Shown here piece by piece: positions 5,587 through 7,841 of a stretch of 7,841 nucleotides of DNA. The stretch's first letter is position 1; every line of letters begins with the position of its first letter. The stretch spans positions 1 to 7,841 of the forward strand of contig JANQRM010000676.1 of NCBI GenBank assembly GCA_028284565.1. Direction: 5' to 3'. Origin of the DNA: Anaerolineae bacterium (GTDB taxonomy: Bacteria > Chloroflexota > Anaerolineae > Aggregatilineales > Phototrophicaceae). The notes under the pieces were generated by a model, which was given only the letters and a program-made list of their open reading frames with translations, had not been told where the DNA came from and did not search any database. The translations under genes were made by a program, and so were the position numbers.

Positions 5587-7841
5587 TTATACCAGCGGTT
5601 GTTCCCGTTGTTTCATTGAATTTAGAAATGGGGCAAGATCATCGACAGCCGTTTCAAGGTCGAGTTCAGCACCTTGTTGGAGCAAGGAATCTAATTCCGA
5701 TTCCTCAAAACCAGATACCAACTTAGCTTGTAAGGGATCAAGCCATTCGCGCATAAAAGGATTCGCCCCGCCGAGTTTTTCCGCCAAGCCTAGATAATGT
5801 GCGCTCTGCTTCAGTTTGTCTTGCATCCAATGAAGAAGTACGCCACTCATCACGATATGCATATTGGAAAAATCCCAAGTGACTTGCTCACGATTGACAA
5901 TTGCCTGACGAATACTTTCCCGTACAGCTTCTATATCATGCAATTCTGTTTGAGCAAAAGCGTTAAATATCCATACGTGCGAGACACCAGAGACATCGCC
6001 GGTTTGGATCATCAAGTCGATGGATTGCTGGAAGTATTCACTGGCTTGTTCATAGTCCTTACAGAAAAATGCTGTCACACCCAAATTCGAGGTGCTCAAT
6101 ACAGCGGTGTTGTAATGTGCCACCTTCAGCGCGATTTGTCGGCTTTGTTCCAGATTCCTTTTGGCATCCTCATAATCACCTGCAAATTGTTGGAGTTTGC
6201 CGATGTTGTTAAGCATGAGAGCGCGTTCATAATCGTTATGTGTGGCTTCTAGAGGTGCAATGGCAGATTGGAAGGCGGTTAATGCTTCTGGGAGGTGATT
6301 AAAATTAGCATATACATAACCTTGAACATTGTAACAGACCGCTATCATATGCTGGTCATCAATAGCATTGGCGAGTTTCAAGGCTTTATCAATCAGCTTG
6401 AGGAGTTCATCCTCTGGTAACACTTGGATTTTCGCACGGGCGAGTCCGACGAGCGCATGAGCTTGTTTTGATGGATCATCGAGTTGTTCTGCTAGGGCAA
6501 TGGCTTTCTCGAACCATTCAGAAGCCTCATTATTGTCATAGACTCCGAGTAACGCGATCCCCATCCCACACGCCATCTCTAAAAATGTTTGGCTATTTGT
6601 ATTGTCGCCGATGAGTTGTGACGCCCGTTCAAACAAGGGTTTCGAAACTTGAAAATTTTTGTAGCCTGCCATCTCATTTAGCTTCGTGCCTTCAATCATG
6701 AGATAGTTAAGTTCTTTGTTGGGACGATGGGCTTTGTGCCATAAGTTAATGAGTTTCCCAGCATAATTGTCATCATCAGGATAGACCGCTTCTATAGCTT
6801 CTGCCGCTTGTTGATAGATTTGTGGTTGTTTGTCCGCCTGAATTGAGCGAATCACCCCTTCACGGATTTTGTCATGGCTAAAACGCCACTCACCACTGAC
6901 AATATCTAGGACATAGGCATCAGCACAGGTCATCTTCCAATGTTCTAAATCAATATTTACCACGTTCGACAGATGTTGTATCAGCGAATTATCGATCTGT
7001 CTGCCTAGTACGCTGGCGATTTCAACCAGCGATTGATAATTGGCCGGCACTTTTGCGAGTCGTCGTTGAATGATGGTGTCGATACCACCTGTTTGAACTT
7101 CTGTGGGCAACGATGTTCGACCCACATCGCTGAGTTGTCCGGCTTCTTCAGCTAAGGCGCGTACCACTTCTACCATAAAGAAGGCATTTCCCTCTGTCTC
7201 TTTTTGTAAGAAGGTAAGGACGTTTTCTTGTTGTCCCATCTGACCCAGCATGGATTGGCTCAAGGCGCGTATTTCCTCATGGTTTAAGCGATTGAGTGAG
7301 ATCACTTGCATCGCGGGCAAGTCATTGGGCAGGGTCGGACGTTCATCATTGCGGAAACTACCAACAACCAGCAACGGAAGTGATTTGACCCGTGCATTGA
7401 GTTGTTGCAAGACCTCAAGGTCCTCATCAACCCAGTGGAGGTCTTCCAAGAGAAGGACAATCGGTTGGGTTTGTTGCTCAAATACTTGGATGATAGTAGA
7501 AATAAGGCGCATTCGATGAGCGTCACCTTGTAGTTTAGGCGCATTGGTTATGTCTTTATCTACCAGTTCATCTAAATCAGGAATCAGTTCGTTGAGGATA
7601 CTTGCCTCTAAGTCTGTGAGTGATGACAGTAGAACCAGTCGTCGAATAACATCGCGCCACAATTGAAAAGGCAATCCGTCCCCTTCAACACCTTGTCCCT
7701 GTAACACTTTGGCTCCTTGAATGAGGGCTTGAGTCCGCAGTTCTTCAATCAGCCGAGATTTGCCAACACCACTTTCGCCAGCAATGAGCCATGACGAACC
7801 CTGCAGATAAATGGTGTCTTCAAGAGCTTGTTTTAAGGTAG
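5587..7841 (-). CDS. AAA_16-type signalling ATPase with TPR-like repeats, 5' partial
   Basis: The frame is open to the right edge; the first whole codon is at 7837-7839, and the visible protein has 750 residues. The GTG at 7707 lies after the P-loop and cannot be the start. Counting from 7839, I see Walker A GESGVGKS at 21-28, Walker B VLLLEDLHWVDED at 128-140, the strand LLVVGSFRNDE at 156-166, ETEGNAFFMVEVVRAL at 214-229 and the winged-helix signature FSHDKIREGV at 320-329. From about 394 to 690 there are degenerate TPR-like helical pairs, clearest around HLPEALTAFQSAIAPLE, GDYEDAKRNLEQSRQIA and KDYEQASEYFQQSIDLM. This AAA_16 plus TPR architecture is known behind Ser/Thr kinase, adenylate cyclase or LuxR/SARP DNA-binding domains, where it acts as a large regulatory switch. 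Which N-terminal domain is present here cannot be seen. It ends in SMKQREQPLV, 76 bases before the lipoprotein gene on the same strand, and probably heads a transcription unit with it. Confidence 0.92.
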   Translation of the reverse strand, partial: TLKQALEDTIYLQGSSWLIAGESGVGKSRLIEELRTQALIQGAKVLQGQGVEGDGLPFQLWRDVIRRLVLLSSLTDLEASILNELIPDLDELVDKDITNAPKLQGDAHRMRLISTIIQVFEQQTQPIVLLLEDLHWVDEDLEVLQQLNARVKSLPLLVVGSFRNDERPTLPNDLPAMQVISLNRLNHEEIRALSQSMLGQMGQQENVLTFLQKETEGNAFFMVEVVRALAEEAGQLSDVGRTSLPTEVQTGGIDTIIQRRLAKVPANYQSLVEIASVLGRQIDNSLIQHLSNVVNIDLEHWKMTCADAYVLDIVSGEWRFSHDKIREGVIRSIQADKQPQIYQQAAEAIEAVYPDDDNYAGKLINLWHKAHRPNKELNYLMIEGTKLNEMAGYKNFQVSKPLFERASQLIGDNTNSQTFLEMACGMGIALLGVYDNNEASEWFEKAIALAEQLDDPSKQAHALVGLARAKIQVLPEDELLKLIDKALKLANAIDDQHMIAVCYNVQGYVYANFNHLPEALTAFQSAIAPLEATHNDYERALMLNNIGKLQQFAGDYEDAKRNLEQSRQIALKVAHYNTAVLSTSNLGVTAFFCKDYEQASEYFQQSIDLMIQTGDVSGVSHVWIFNAFAQTELHDIEAVRESIRQAIVNREQVTWDFSNMHIVMSGVLLHWMQDKLKQSAHYLGLAEKLGGANPFMREWLDPLQAKLVSGFEESELDSLLQQGAELDLETAVDDLAPFLNSMKQREQPLV

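Noticed and set aside
5797..6252. 151-codon plus-strand frame inside the AAA_16/TPR gene
   Set aside because: It lies wholly within a well-supported coding region on the other strand, has no recognisable domain and a Cys/His-rich composition typical of antisense frames.
7705..7707. GTG as the start codon of the AAA_16 ATPase
   Set aside because: The same frame carries the Walker A motif GESGVGKS further upstream at 7756-7779 and runs to the window edge.
1..7841. An anti-phage defence island (STAND NTPase of the Avs kind)
   Set aside because: The STAND protein has a membrane helix and WD40 sensor, no nuclease or other effector is visible, and neighbours are a lipoprotein and an acetyltransferase with no defence, phage or mobility genes. 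It could be revisited if the missing N-terminus is an effector.

Overview
The window looks like a piece of a Chloroflexota chromosome, probably Anaerolineae-like. This is inferred from protein style, not from a marker gene. The clues are a STAND NTPase with a membrane helix and a very long WD40 array ending in a Cys-containing tail, a separate AAA_16/TPR signalling ATPase, and a lipoprotein with an Fn3-like front domain on a sugar-dehydrogenase-type propeller. Coding density is high. No RNA gene, insertion sequence, CRISPR array or phage gene is visible.

Layout: (1) Positions 1-3463, plus strand, hold the 3' part of a large STAND (nSTAND1-type) NTPase gene. The visible protein runs from the Walker A motif through the winged-helix region, a coiled coil and one transmembrane helix to 14 WD40 blades, best read as two seven-bladed propellers, and a short tail with the protein's only two cysteines. 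Its N-terminal effector or sensor domain lies outside the window. (2) Positions 3460-3915, minus strand, encode a small GNAT-fold acetyltransferase that shares the tetranucleotide CTAG with the stop of gene 1. (3) Positions 3916-4049 are a short non-coding gap with a few weak signals. (4) Positions 4050-5510, minus strand, encode a predicted lipoprotein with a COG2133 (glucose/sorbosone dehydrogenase-like) propeller. (5) Positions 5511-5586 are a 76-base gap with no terminator that I can see. (6) Positions 5587-7841, minus strand, hold the 3' part of a large AAA_16 ATPase with a C-terminal TPR-like helical array. Its N-terminus (often a Ser/Thr kinase, cyclase or DNA-binding domain in this architecture) is also outside the window.

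The three minus-strand genes follow each other in the order ATPase, lipoprotein, acetyltransferase with short gaps, so they may be co-transcribed. They converge on the STAND-WD40 gene. Nothing in the sequence ties the four products into one pathway. The common theme is signal-dependent ATPase switches and repeat scaffolds next to an exported propeller protein. The strongest unusual signal is the near-perfect 126-base register of the 14 WD40 blades: 12 of 13 spacings are exactly 42 codons, and the single exception falls on the boundary between the two predicted propellers.
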